Origin: Mucilaginibacter segetis | GTDB lineage: Bacteria; Bacteroidota; Bacteroidia; Sphingobacteriales; Sphingobacteriaceae | DNA: 64,000 bases | Direction: 5' to 3' | Assembly: GCF_016522075.1 (NCBI RefSeq) | Contig: NZ_JAEHFW010000001.1 | Location: forward strand, 248,001-312,000 | In this document: piece by piece, positions 1 through 6,729 of the stretch | How positions within the stretch are numbered: the first letter of the stretch is position 1 | How the letters are laid out: the number at the start of each line of letters is the position of its first letter | Position numbers and translations under genes: made by a program | The notes under the pieces: model-generated | Database searches by the model: none | What the model saw: only the letters and a program-made list of their open reading frames with translations | What the model was told of the DNA's origin: nothing

Positions 1-131
1 CCGGTAGATTAATGACTGATGAAGCATTCTGCACGGCTACAGCACATATTGCCAAAAGGTATGTTAATGAGCATATTGGAGCAACGGATGTAATTCTTAA
101 ATATATTGCAGATAAACATCCTGCTTTATAA
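1..131 (+). CDS. C-terminal fragment of an unidentified protein
   Basis: An open frame runs from the window edge to a TAA at 129-131 and encodes about 42 residues ending KYIADKHPAL. The frame is free of stops and its codon use resembles the downstream genes, so it is probably the 3' end of a real gene. I do not recognise the family from so short a tail. It lies 53 nt upstream of the hydrolase that opens the carotenoid gene run and is on the same strand, so it could belong to that operon, but this is only inferred from position. Confidence 0.5.
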   Translation, partial: GRLMTDEAFCTATAHIAKRYVNEHIGATDVILKYIADKHPAL

Positions 132-184
132 ACAGCATAATTATATCTGCTTCTTAAAACATTTTAGGCAGCTATTCCTTAATA

Positions 185-1012
185 TTGCCTGCTATGGGTT
201 TTTTAGATCTTCCCGGTTTAGGTAAAGCACATTATCATGAATATGGCAGCGGCAGTAAGCCGATGTTAGCTTTTCATGGCTATGGCATGACGGGCAAACA
301 GTTTCATGTACTGGAAAAATCAGTTTTAACAAAATATCATGTTTACGGATTCGATCACTTTTTCCACGGTGAAAGTAAATTATCCGGCTGGGCCGAAAAT
401 AAGATCACAGCAGGCATGCCCAAAACAATGGTAAAAGCCTACGTGGAGGAATGGTTTAAAAAGCATGGCCGACAGCGCTTTTCGGTAATGGGTTATTCTA
501 TAGGCGCCAATATCGCATTGTTATTAGTAGAAGAATACGCCGACCTGATAGACGATATTATCCTGATGGCACCCGATGGGCTATCGACATATAAGGGGTT
601 TCACTTTTTACTGCATCAGCCAATAGGGCGTTTTTTCTTCAGGCAGGTAACTAAGAGTAAATGGCTGGCGCCTTCATTGTTAAATAATCTGAAAAAAACA
701 GGGTTTATTGATGCCAGTCTGCATCAGATAGCTTATAACGAAATAGATACTCCCCAAAAACGCCAGGATGTTTATTATACCCTGAACCTCATCCGCTTGT
801 TAAAGCCGGATGCCGTAAAAATAGCCGGTCTTATTAATCAGCACCATATAAATTGTACGTTAATTTTTGGAAAGGATGATAATTTATTCCCCAAAACGGC
901 AGCTGAACCATTTATAAATATGCTCGATGATGCAGACGTACATGAAGTGCCGCTGGGGCATTGGCTGGTAGTAAAACAATTGGATGAGTATTTAGTAAAT
1001 TTACCCGCATGA
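185..1012 (+). CDS. alpha/beta hydrolase family protein
   Basis: This 275-residue protein has the full alpha/beta hydrolase layout. HGYG at residues 31-34 forms the oxyanion region, GYSIG at 103-107 carries the nucleophile Ser105, FGKDDN near 228-233 supplies the acidic residue (Asp231 or Asp232), and GHW at 258-260 supplies His259. No signal peptide is visible, so it is probably cytoplasmic. ATG at 185 and ATG at 194 are both possible starts. Its stop overlaps the next start by 4 nt (ATGA), which implies translational coupling to the acyltransferase. In this setting it may act on acyl esters or acyl-CoA related to carotenoid glycoside acylation. That role is inferred, and the substrate cannot be read from sequence. 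Confidence 0.85.
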   Translation: MPAMGFLDLPGLGKAHYHEYGSGSKPMLAFHGYGMTGKQFHVLEKSVLTKYHVYGFDHFFHGESKLSGWAENKITAGMPKTMVKAYVEEWFKKHGRQRFSVMGYSIGANIALLLVEEYADLIDDIILMAPDGLSTYKGFHFLLHQPIGRFFFRQVTKSKWLAPSLLNNLKKTGFIDASLHQIAYNEIDTPQKRQDVYYTLNLIRLLKPDAVKIAGLINQHHINCTLIFGKDDNLFPKTAAEPFINMLDDADVHEVPLGHWLVVKQLDEYLVNLPA

Positions 1013-1632
1013 TACCTGCCCGCAGAGTAAAACTTTTCAGCAACTGGTTTGCCATATACATGCGCTACCGCATGCGCCGGGCGTTTAACCGGCTGGAAGT
1101 AATGCCCTTTACCCCTAAACCCGGCCATTCTGTATTGTTGTTGTGCAATCATTTTAGCTGGTGGGATGGTTTATGGGGTAATTATTTAGCCTATTGGCAC
1201 CTGCACCGCAATTTATATATCATGATGCAGGAAGATCACCTGCAAAAACGTATGTTGCTGAATCTGTTTGGTGGCTTCTCCATTAACCGTAGCTCGCGCG
1301 AAATGATAAAATCATTGCAGTATGCAGCCGGCCTGCTTAACAACCCGGAAAATTTGGTGGTAGTTTTTCCACAGGGAGAATTGATATCAAACCATACTAC
1401 GGAAATAAAAGTAGAAAAGGGCATTGAGCGACTGATAAAGAATATTAAAGGTCCCTGCCAGATCGTTTATAACTGCGCGCTTATCGACTATTTCGAGAGC
1501 CTTAAACCATCGGTTTATTTCCATTTGTTTGACTGTGGCGTAGCGGGTGAACTTAGCTTTGATGAGTTGACCGAAAAGATAAATGCTTATCATAAGCAGG
1601 CGTTAAATGATCAGGTACATGTGGCCCATTAA
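1009..1632 (+). CDS. PlsC-type lysophospholipid acyltransferase family protein (first of two)
   Basis: A 207-residue acyltransferase of the PlsC/LPLAT superfamily. The NHxxxxD catalytic motif is NHFSWWD (Asn47, His48, Asp53). The block III motif, usually FPEG, reads FPQG here (Phe120-Gly123). It starts inside the hydrolase stop codon and is followed 31 nt later by a second acyltransferase of the same family. Family members transfer acyl chains from CoA or ACP to a hydroxyl, typically of a lysophospholipid. Because the next genes are a glycosyltransferase and CruF, a role in esterifying a glycosylated carotenoid is attractive, but this is inference. A conventional phospholipid role remains possible. 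Confidence 0.85.
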   Translation: MIPARRVKLFSNWFAIYMRYRMRRAFNRLEVMPFTPKPGHSVLLLCNHFSWWDGLWGNYLAYWHLHRNLYIMMQEDHLQKRMLLNLFGGFSINRSSREMIKSLQYAAGLLNNPENLVVVFPQGELISNHTTEIKVEKGIERLIKNIKGPCQIVYNCALIDYFESLKPSVYFHLFDCGVAGELSFDELTEKINAYHKQALNDQVHVAH

Positions 1633-1663
1633 ATATTAATGATTAACCTGTATATTGCTGGGT

Positions 1664-2293
1664 ATGCTGTATCCTAAAAGGAATTTTTTAATCGTCTGGA
1701 TATTTAAAACCTATGTAAAATGGTTGGTAAGCAGGCAATTTCATGAGTTTATATTTAACAATGTGCAGGTTGATCCTGACAGATCTGTTTTACTGATAGC
1801 CAACCACTTTAGTTTTTGGGACGGACTTATACTGTTTTGCCTTAATCAAAAACTGTTCAAGAAAAAGTTTCATGTTATGGTGCTTCAGGAAACTGCCTAT
1901 CATATGGGAATATTACGGTACGGAGGAGCTTATTCTGTAACCAAAAACTCGCGTGATATGCTCACCTCCCTTGATTATACCGCGAAACTTTTAAACGATC
2001 CGCAAAACCTGGTGTTGATGTTTCCGCAGGGGAAGTTGTACTCAAACTTTGTGAGCCGTATTAATTTTGAAAAGGGTATACTTAAGCCAATGAATAAAGC
2101 CGAAGGTAAATTTCAGTTAGTTTTCGCTGCAACCTTTATTCAATATTTTAAACATAAAAAGCCGTCGGTAACCGTTTATTTAAAAAATGAGGATAAAAGC
2201 TATGTGAATGAAAATATCGGTGAATTAGAGCGATCCTATCAACAACATTATACCGAATCAAAAGATCTGCAAACCGAAATCGAAATAAAGTAA
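1664..2293 (+). CDS. PlsC-type lysophospholipid acyltransferase family protein (second of two)
   Basis: A 209-residue paralogue of the preceding protein. Counted from ATG 1664, the catalytic NHFSFWD begins at residue 47 and the FPQG block sits at 120-123, exactly the positions in the upstream paralogue. This supports a tandem duplication. An in-frame TTG at 1655 could extend the N terminus by three residues; I prefer the ATG. The stop at 2291-2293 is one base from the TTG start of the glycosyltransferase, so the two are very likely co-translated. Both paralogues replace the usual Glu of FPEG by Gln. Acyl acceptor unknown; carotenoid glycoside is inferred from neighbours. Confidence 0.85.
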   Translation: MLYPKRNFLIVWIFKTYVKWLVSRQFHEFIFNNVQVDPDRSVLLIANHFSFWDGLILFCLNQKLFKKKFHVMVLQETAYHMGILRYGGAYSVTKNSRDMLTSLDYTAKLLNDPQNLVLMFPQGKLYSNFVSRINFEKGILKPMNKAEGKFQLVFAATFIQYFKHKKPSVTVYLKNEDKSYVNENIGELERSYQQHYTESKDLQTEIEIK

Positions 2294-2294
2294 A

Positions 2295-3389
2295 TTGATC
2301 ATAGCCCTTTACATAGCATTTTTCTTTTTGATACTGCGTTTTTCGGTAACGGTATTTAATTTTTTATCTAATCCTAAACTGCGTAGGGTAAGCCGGAACT
2401 ATCAGGATAAGGTATCTGTACTTATTCCGGCACGTAATGAGAGCGACAATATTCTCAGCCTGTTAAATTCTATTATCAGGCAGGATTACACCAATTATGA
2501 GGTGATTATTTTAGATGACAACTCTGAAGATAACACTTATGAAATTTGTGCCGCCTTTGCAGCAGATCACCGTCAATTCAAGGTAATCAAGGGCAAATCC
2601 TTAGCCGGGGGATGGTTGGGTAAAAATTATGCATGTCATCAGCTGGCTCAACACGCAACGGGCAACTATTATTTGTTTTTAGATGCTGATGAAACCGTGA
2701 AGAACGGGCTTATTAACAGCGCGGTGCATCGTATGTATTTGAACAAACTTTGTTTGCTCAGTTTGTTTACTAATCAGCAAATGCACAGCTTTGGCGAAAA
2801 ACTAACCGTGCCTTTAATGCATTATATTTTACTGAACCTGCTGCCATTACGTTTAGTATTTTTATCTAAAAATGCTGCCTTTGCTGCAGCCAGCGGGCAA
2901 TTTATGATGTTTGAAGCCAACTGTTACAGGGAGTATCAATGGCACCAATTGGCCAGGGCTAAAGTGGTGGAGGATGTGGAGATCATGAAACTGGTAAAAG
3001 CCGCCCGTTTAAATGGTGAGGCCCTGCTTGCTAACGGTATGATCAGCTGCCGTATGTATAAAAGTTACAGCGAAGCGGTTGCAGGATTCGGCAAGAATTT
3101 TTTAGCAGCTTTTAATTATAACATTACCGGCTTTTTAATTTATTTAACCTTGCTCGTTGGCGGCCCCATGGTAATAATTATGACCTTGAATTTGAATTTT
3201 ATATTAATGATGACAGGGCTAATAGCACTTACCCGCATCATGATATCATTTGCTGCCGGGCAAAGTGTAATACAAAATATACTTTTACATCCGTTACAAA
3301 TGGTGAGCCTGCTTATTATCGGTTTCACCTCAATACAAAAAAAACTCACAAAAACCACCGTATGGAAAGGCAGAAAAGTTCAATCATAA
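2295..3389 (+). CDS. family 2 glycosyltransferase, membrane-associated (carotenoid glycosyltransferase candidate)
   Basis: This 364-residue protein has an N-terminal hydrophobic helix (about residues 1-20), a GT-A domain beginning VSVLIPARNE (40-49), the nucleotide-binding LDDNS (73-77), a DAD metal-binding motif (130-132), and two or more hydrophobic C-terminal segments. The architecture resembles CrtQ/CruG-like glycosyltransferases found beside carotenoid genes. The start is TTG one base after the upstream stop; no better ATG is visible before the GT domain. The 3' end overlaps cruF by 28 nt. I infer transfer of a sugar to a carotenoid hydroxyl, plausibly the 1'-OH made by CruF. Family membership is firm; the substrate is not. 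Confidence 0.85.
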   Translation: MIIALYIAFFFLILRFSVTVFNFLSNPKLRRVSRNYQDKVSVLIPARNESDNILSLLNSIIRQDYTNYEVIILDDNSEDNTYEICAAFAADHRQFKVIKGKSLAGGWLGKNYACHQLAQHATGNYYLFLDADETVKNGLINSAVHRMYLNKLCLLSLFTNQQMHSFGEKLTVPLMHYILLNLLPLRLVFLSKNAAFAAASGQFMMFEANCYREYQWHQLARAKVVEDVEIMKLVKAARLNGEALLANGMISCRMYKSYSEAVAGFGKNFLAAFNYNITGFLIYLTLLVGGPMVIIMTLNLNFILMMTGLIALTRIMISFAAGQSVIQNILLHPLQMVSLLIIGFTSIQKKLTKTTVWKGRKVQS

Positions 3390-4012
3390 AACCAGCCATA
3401 GCTTTTGTTATTATATTGCTGTTTCACATCGTAGGGATAGTAGGACTTTCCAGATCCTCAACTCACGTGCTTTTTTTAAAACTGGTACCCTGGCACATAT
3501 TGCTCATGTTGCTAATGGTGGTATTAAGCTTCAGAGGTATCGAGGGTAAATTTTTCGGCTTTGCAGCAATTATCTTTTGCCTTGGTTTTGGTGCCGAATG
3601 GATAGGCGTACACAAGCACTGGTTATTTGGCAACTACGTTTATGGCCCAACATTAGGCCCTGATCTTTTTAATATTCCCATCATCATCGGGATAAACTGG
3701 TTTCTGCTGGTATTTTCGGCAGGTGTAGCCGCTCAAAAAAGTGGACTGGATAACAAATATCTGCGTATTTTATGTGGTGCTGCAGCCCTTGTTATGCTCG
3801 ACGTGTTGATAGAACCTGTTGCCGTAAAATTAAACTATTGGCAATGGGCAGATAACATGATACCGCCTCTAAACTACCTTTGCTGGTTTTTAGTAAGCGC
3901 GGTAATGCTTTTTATTTTTGAGCTGTTCGCTTTTAAAAAACAAAACCGGGTGGCACCCGTATTCTTACTGACCGAATTTGCATTCTTCGGTTTTTTATAC
4001 CTTACACTGTAA
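3362..4012 (+). CDS. cruF: carotenoid biosynthesis protein, CruF family (1',2'-hydratase)
   Basis: A 216-residue integral membrane protein with about six hydrophobic helices and the conserved CruF/DUF422 features: FGNYVYGPTLGP, a conserved GINWF segment, LDVLIEPVA, and LNYWQW before a PPLNY loop. CruF proteins hydrate the 1',2' double bond of an acyclic carotenoid end group, giving a tertiary 1'-hydroxyl. The gene overlaps the glycosyltransferase by 28 nt, which ties the two functionally. With CrtD and CrtW nearby, the likely product is a flexixanthin-type monocyclic carotenoid. The C-terminal half of the protein is the best conserved part; the start ATG at 3362 follows a purine-rich stretch inside the upstream gene. 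Confidence 0.8.
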   Translation: MERQKSSIIKPAIAFVIILLFHIVGIVGLSRSSTHVLFLKLVPWHILLMLLMVVLSFRGIEGKFFGFAAIIFCLGFGAEWIGVHKHWLFGNYVYGPTLGPDLFNIPIIIGINWFLLVFSAGVAAQKSGLDNKYLRILCGAAALVMLDVLIEPVAVKLNYWQWADNMIPPLNYLCWFLVSAVMLFIFELFAFKKQNRVAPVFLLTEFAFFGFLYLTL

Positions 4013-4015
4013 ACC

Positions 4016-4046
4016 TTTTGCCTTTCAGCTTTTTGATGTAAATTTG
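4016..4046 (+). promoter_or_regulatory. Bacteroidota-type promoter for ispH
   Basis: TTTTG at 4016-4020 and TAAATTTG at 4039-4046 are separated by 18 nt, matching the Bacteroidota sigma-A pattern (TTTG or TTG, 17-23 nt, TAnnTTTG). The ispH ATG starts 6 nt after the -7 box, so the transcript would have almost no 5' leader. Confidence 0.7.
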
Positions 4047-4052
4047 CAGTAA

Positions 4053-4904
4053 ATGAGTGATTATCAATTACAGGTTACTATTGATCAGGATTCCGGCTTT
4101 TGCTTTGGCGTTGTATATGCTATTGACATGGCCGAGGAGATACTGGCAGAAGACGGTTATTTGTATTGCCTGGGCGATATTGTGCATAACGATGAAGAAG
4201 TAGAGCGGCTAAAAGCGATGGGCCTGCGCATCATTGATCATTCAGCGTTAAAAGACCTGCGTAATGAAAAGGTGCTGATACGTGCACACGGCGAAGCGCC
4301 GGAAACCTATAAAACCGCGCTGGAAAATAATATTACACTTATTGATGCATCATGCCCGGTAGTACTTAAACTGCAAAACCGAATAAAAACGTCGCATGAT
4401 AGTGCAGAGAAAATATTAATATTCGGCAAGCATGGCCATGCGGAAGTAATAGGTTTACAAGGCCAAACTAATGGAGAAGCTTTAGTTTTTCAGGATATAG
4501 CCGAACTTGACAATGCGGAACTTCCGCAAAGTTTTACGCTCTACAGCCAAACCACTAAAAGCATGGATAAGTTTTACGGCATTAAACAGGAGCTGATAAA
4601 TCGCGGTTACGAGGTTAAGGCAAATGATACCATTTGCAGACAGGTATCAAACCGCGATAAAGATTTGCCTGCTTTTGCCGTTAGGTTTGATAAGGTGGTG
4701 TTTGTATCGGGTAAAAAATCATCAAACGGTAAGGTGCTGTACGAGGTATGCAAAAAGCATAACCCGGATACCTACTTCGTATCATCCATAGCCGAATTGG
4801 ATAAAAGTATGTTTGCACCCGGCGATAAGGTAGGCATTGCGGGGGCAACCTCAACTCCTATGTGGTTGATGCAGCAGGTTAAAACGGAACTGGAAAGCTA
4901 TTAA
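4053..4904 (+). CDS. ispH: 4-hydroxy-3-methylbut-2-enyl diphosphate reductase
   Basis: This 283-residue protein is IspH (LytB), the last enzyme of the MEP pathway, which reduces HMBPP to IPP and DMAPP. The three cysteine ligands of the [4Fe-4S] cluster are Cys17 (SGFCFG), Cys101 (DASCPVV) and Cys195 (TICRQV). Substrate-binding residues are His45 (VHN), His79 (RAHGE), His129 and Glu131 (GHAEVIG), Thr167/Thr168 (SQTT), and the C-terminal SGKKSSNG and AGATSTP loops. Length is normal for a bacterial IspH. It has its own promoter and lies within a carotenoid gene run, which fits supply of isoprenoid precursors. It is followed by crtW in the same reading frame. Confidence 0.93.
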   Translation: MSDYQLQVTIDQDSGFCFGVVYAIDMAEEILAEDGYLYCLGDIVHNDEEVERLKAMGLRIIDHSALKDLRNEKVLIRAHGEAPETYKTALENNITLIDASCPVVLKLQNRIKTSHDSAEKILIFGKHGHAEVIGLQGQTNGEALVFQDIAELDNAELPQSFTLYSQTTKSMDKFYGIKQELINRGYEVKANDTICRQVSNRDKDLPAFAVRFDKVVFVSGKKSSNGKVLYEVCKKHNPDTYFVSSIAELDKSMFAPGDKVGIAGATSTPMWLMQQVKTELESY

Positions 4905-4931
4905 CAGCACGTTTTTTGCTGTATAAACATC

Positions 4932-5633
4932 TTGCACAGATCATCATCATACACCGGCTTATTTATTGCCCTGCTCGTTATTGGCAGTTGGGTAACATCT
5001 ACCTTGCTTTTAATGCAATGGCAGGTAAATTTTGGCAATCCGCTATTGTATTTTTTTGTATTGCTGCAAATGCACCTGTACACCGGGCTTTTTATAACCG
5101 CTCATGATGCCATGCATGGTACGGTGGCCCCAAATAAAGTTATTAATAATGGCGTAGGCTACCTTTCCACTTTTTTATACGCGTCGTTCTGGTATCCGCA
5201 ATTATATACTAAACATCATCTGCATCATAGCCATGTACATACACCGGATGACCCTGACTACCACAACGGCACGTTTTTGAGTTGGTATGTGCGTTTTATA
5301 CGTAATTATCTTTCTATATGGCAAATTGTGGTAATGGCCGTGCTGTTCAATATTTTCAAGATATGGGTCCCGCAGGCAAATCTGCTGCTGTTTTGGGTGG
5401 TGCCATCCTTGCTAAGTACCCTTCAGTTGTTTTATTTCGGTACCTATCTTCCCCACAAAGGAGAGCATGATAATGTGCATCAGTCGCGCAGTTTTCGGCG
5501 CAATCACCTGCTGGCTTTTTTAAGCTGTTATTTTTTTGGCTATCACTATGAGCATCACGATGCTCCCTGGTTGCCCTGGTGGCGGCTATGGCAGGCCCCT
5601 AAGCCGCCTGAATCTCGCAATAAAGGAATATAG
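4932..5633 (+). CDS. crtW: beta-carotene ketolase-like membrane di-iron oxygenase (CrtW family)
   Basis: A 233-residue membrane protein of the fatty acid desaturase superfamily. Three histidine boxes are visible: HDAMH (58-62), HHLHHSHVH (95-103) and HYEHH (205-209). The segment FYFGTYLPH followed by an RS pair is typical of CrtW ketolases and separates it from lipid desaturases and CrtZ. CrtW adds a 4-keto group to a beta ring. No ATG precedes the first membrane helix; TTG at 4932 is the only conventional candidate. The gene is in the same frame as ispH, separated by the TAA at 4902-4904 and nine sense codons. A ketolase fits a flexixanthin-like product. A different di-iron oxygenase specificity cannot be excluded. 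Confidence 0.78.
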   Translation: MHRSSSYTGLFIALLVIGSWVTSTLLLMQWQVNFGNPLLYFFVLLQMHLYTGLFITAHDAMHGTVAPNKVINNGVGYLSTFLYASFWYPQLYTKHHLHHSHVHTPDDPDYHNGTFLSWYVRFIRNYLSIWQIVVMAVLFNIFKIWVPQANLLLFWVVPSLLSTLQLFYFGTYLPHKGEHDNVHQSRSFRRNHLLAFLSCYFFGYHYEHHDAPWLPWWRLWQAPKPPESRNKGI

Positions 5634-5690
5634 CAGCTATCATTTATTTGTAAATTGTTATCCCCCTGCACAATTGAGGGTAAATTATCT

Positions 5691-5698
5691 TATTTTTG
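5691..5698 (+). promoter_or_regulatory. -7 promoter box for hemH
   Basis: TATTTTTG matches TAnnTTTG and ends 11 nt before the hemH ATG. No well-spaced -33 element is evident (a TTG is 14 nt upstream, shorter than usual), so this is a partial match. Confidence 0.45.
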
Positions 5699-5709
5699 CA
5701 GCCACAATT

Positions 5710-6729
5710 ATGGCAAAAAAAGGAGTTTTACTGGTCAACCTGGGTACCCCCGACAGCCCGTCGACCGCCGATGTTCGTAAGTATCTGGATGAATTTTTAA
5801 TGGATCCACGCGTTATTGATGTAAACCCGGCATTACGTACCTTTTTGGTTAAAGCCATTATTGTACCATTCAGGGCGCCAAAATCCGCTAAACTTTATAA
5901 GGCTATTTGGGACGAAAAAACAGGCTCGCCATTATTGCATTACAGCCTTTTACAGCAACAGTTATTAAAGGAGCGCCTGGGTGATGAATACATGGTGGAA
6001 TTGGCTATGCGTTACCAGAGCCCGTCTATTGAAGATGCGCTTTCACGTTTAAAAAAGGCGTTGGTGAAGGATATATTGGTGATACCACTGTTTCCGCAAT
6101 ATGCTTCAGCAAGTACCGGATCCGTGCAGGAAAAAGTAATGCGTTTGGTAAAGGAATGGCAAACCATACCGGATATCAGATTCATCAATTCATTCCATGA
6201 TAATGAGCTGATGATAGAAACTTTTGCCGACAATGCGGCTAAGTATCAGCCCGAAACTTACGATCATATTTTGTTCAGTTTTCATGGTTTACCGCAAAGG
6301 CAACTGATGAAGTGCGACCATACCGGCAGCTATTGCTTAAAGGTGAATGATTGCTGCGCTACGTTAAACGATACTAATAAATTCTGTTATTCGGCACAGT
6401 CGCACCATACGGCGAGTTTAATTGCCGCTAAAATGGGTCTGCCGAAAGAGAGATATACCGTTTGCTTTCAATCCCGCCTGGGAAATGATCCGTGGGTGCA
6501 GCCCTATACCAGCGAAATTGTAGCTCAAATGGCTAAAGAAGGTAAAAAGCGTTTGCTGGTATTTTGCCCTGCTTTCGTGTCCGACTGCCTGGAAACCGTG
6601 TTTGAGGTAACCAACGAATACGGCGATGAATTTAAAGCCTTAGGCGGCGAACATGTGCAACTGGTAGAAAGCCTGAACGATTCTCCTAAATGGATAGACG
6701 CGCTGGAAAAAATGGTTATAGAGAATTAA
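5710..6729 (+). CDS. hemH: ferrochelatase
   Basis: A 339-residue ferrochelatase inserting Fe(II) into a porphyrin, the final step of heme synthesis. I chose ATG 5710 because LLVNLGTP, the family start, follows at once; an upstream extension would overlap crtW. The metal-transfer residues are His192 (SFHGLP) and Glu295 (CLETVFEV). FQSRLGNDPW at about 253-262 is another family signature. A cysteine-rich loop carries Cys202, Cys209, Cys215 and Cys216, a pattern seen in ferrochelatases that bind an internal [2Fe-2S] cluster. Cluster binding is inferred. The 3' end overlaps the convergent crtD by 4 nt. Confidence 0.93.
   Translation: MAKKGVLLVNLGTPDSPSTADVRKYLDEFLMDPRVIDVNPALRTFLVKAIIVPFRAPKSAKLYKAIWDEKTGSPLLHYSLLQQQLLKERLGDEYMVELAMRYQSPSIEDALSRLKKALVKDILVIPLFPQYASASTGSVQEKVMRLVKEWQTIPDIRFINSFHDNELMIETFADNAAKYQPETYDHILFSFHGLPQRQLMKCDHTGSYCLKVNDCCATLNDTNKFCYSAQSHHTASLIAAKMGLPKERYTVCFQSRLGNDPWVQPYTSEIVAQMAKEGKKRLLVFCPAFVSDCLETVFEVTNEYGDEFKALGGEHVQLVESLNDSPKWIDALEKMVIEN

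Noticed and set aside
4916..5107. 63-codon frame starting TTG 4916, overlapping the start of crtW
   Set aside because: It has no family resemblance, while the overlapping frame carries the CrtW membrane helices and first histidine box.
5536..5709. N-terminal extension of the ferrochelatase frame into crtW
   Set aside because: The extension is out-of-frame crtW sequence with no ferrochelatase similarity; the family start is at 5710.
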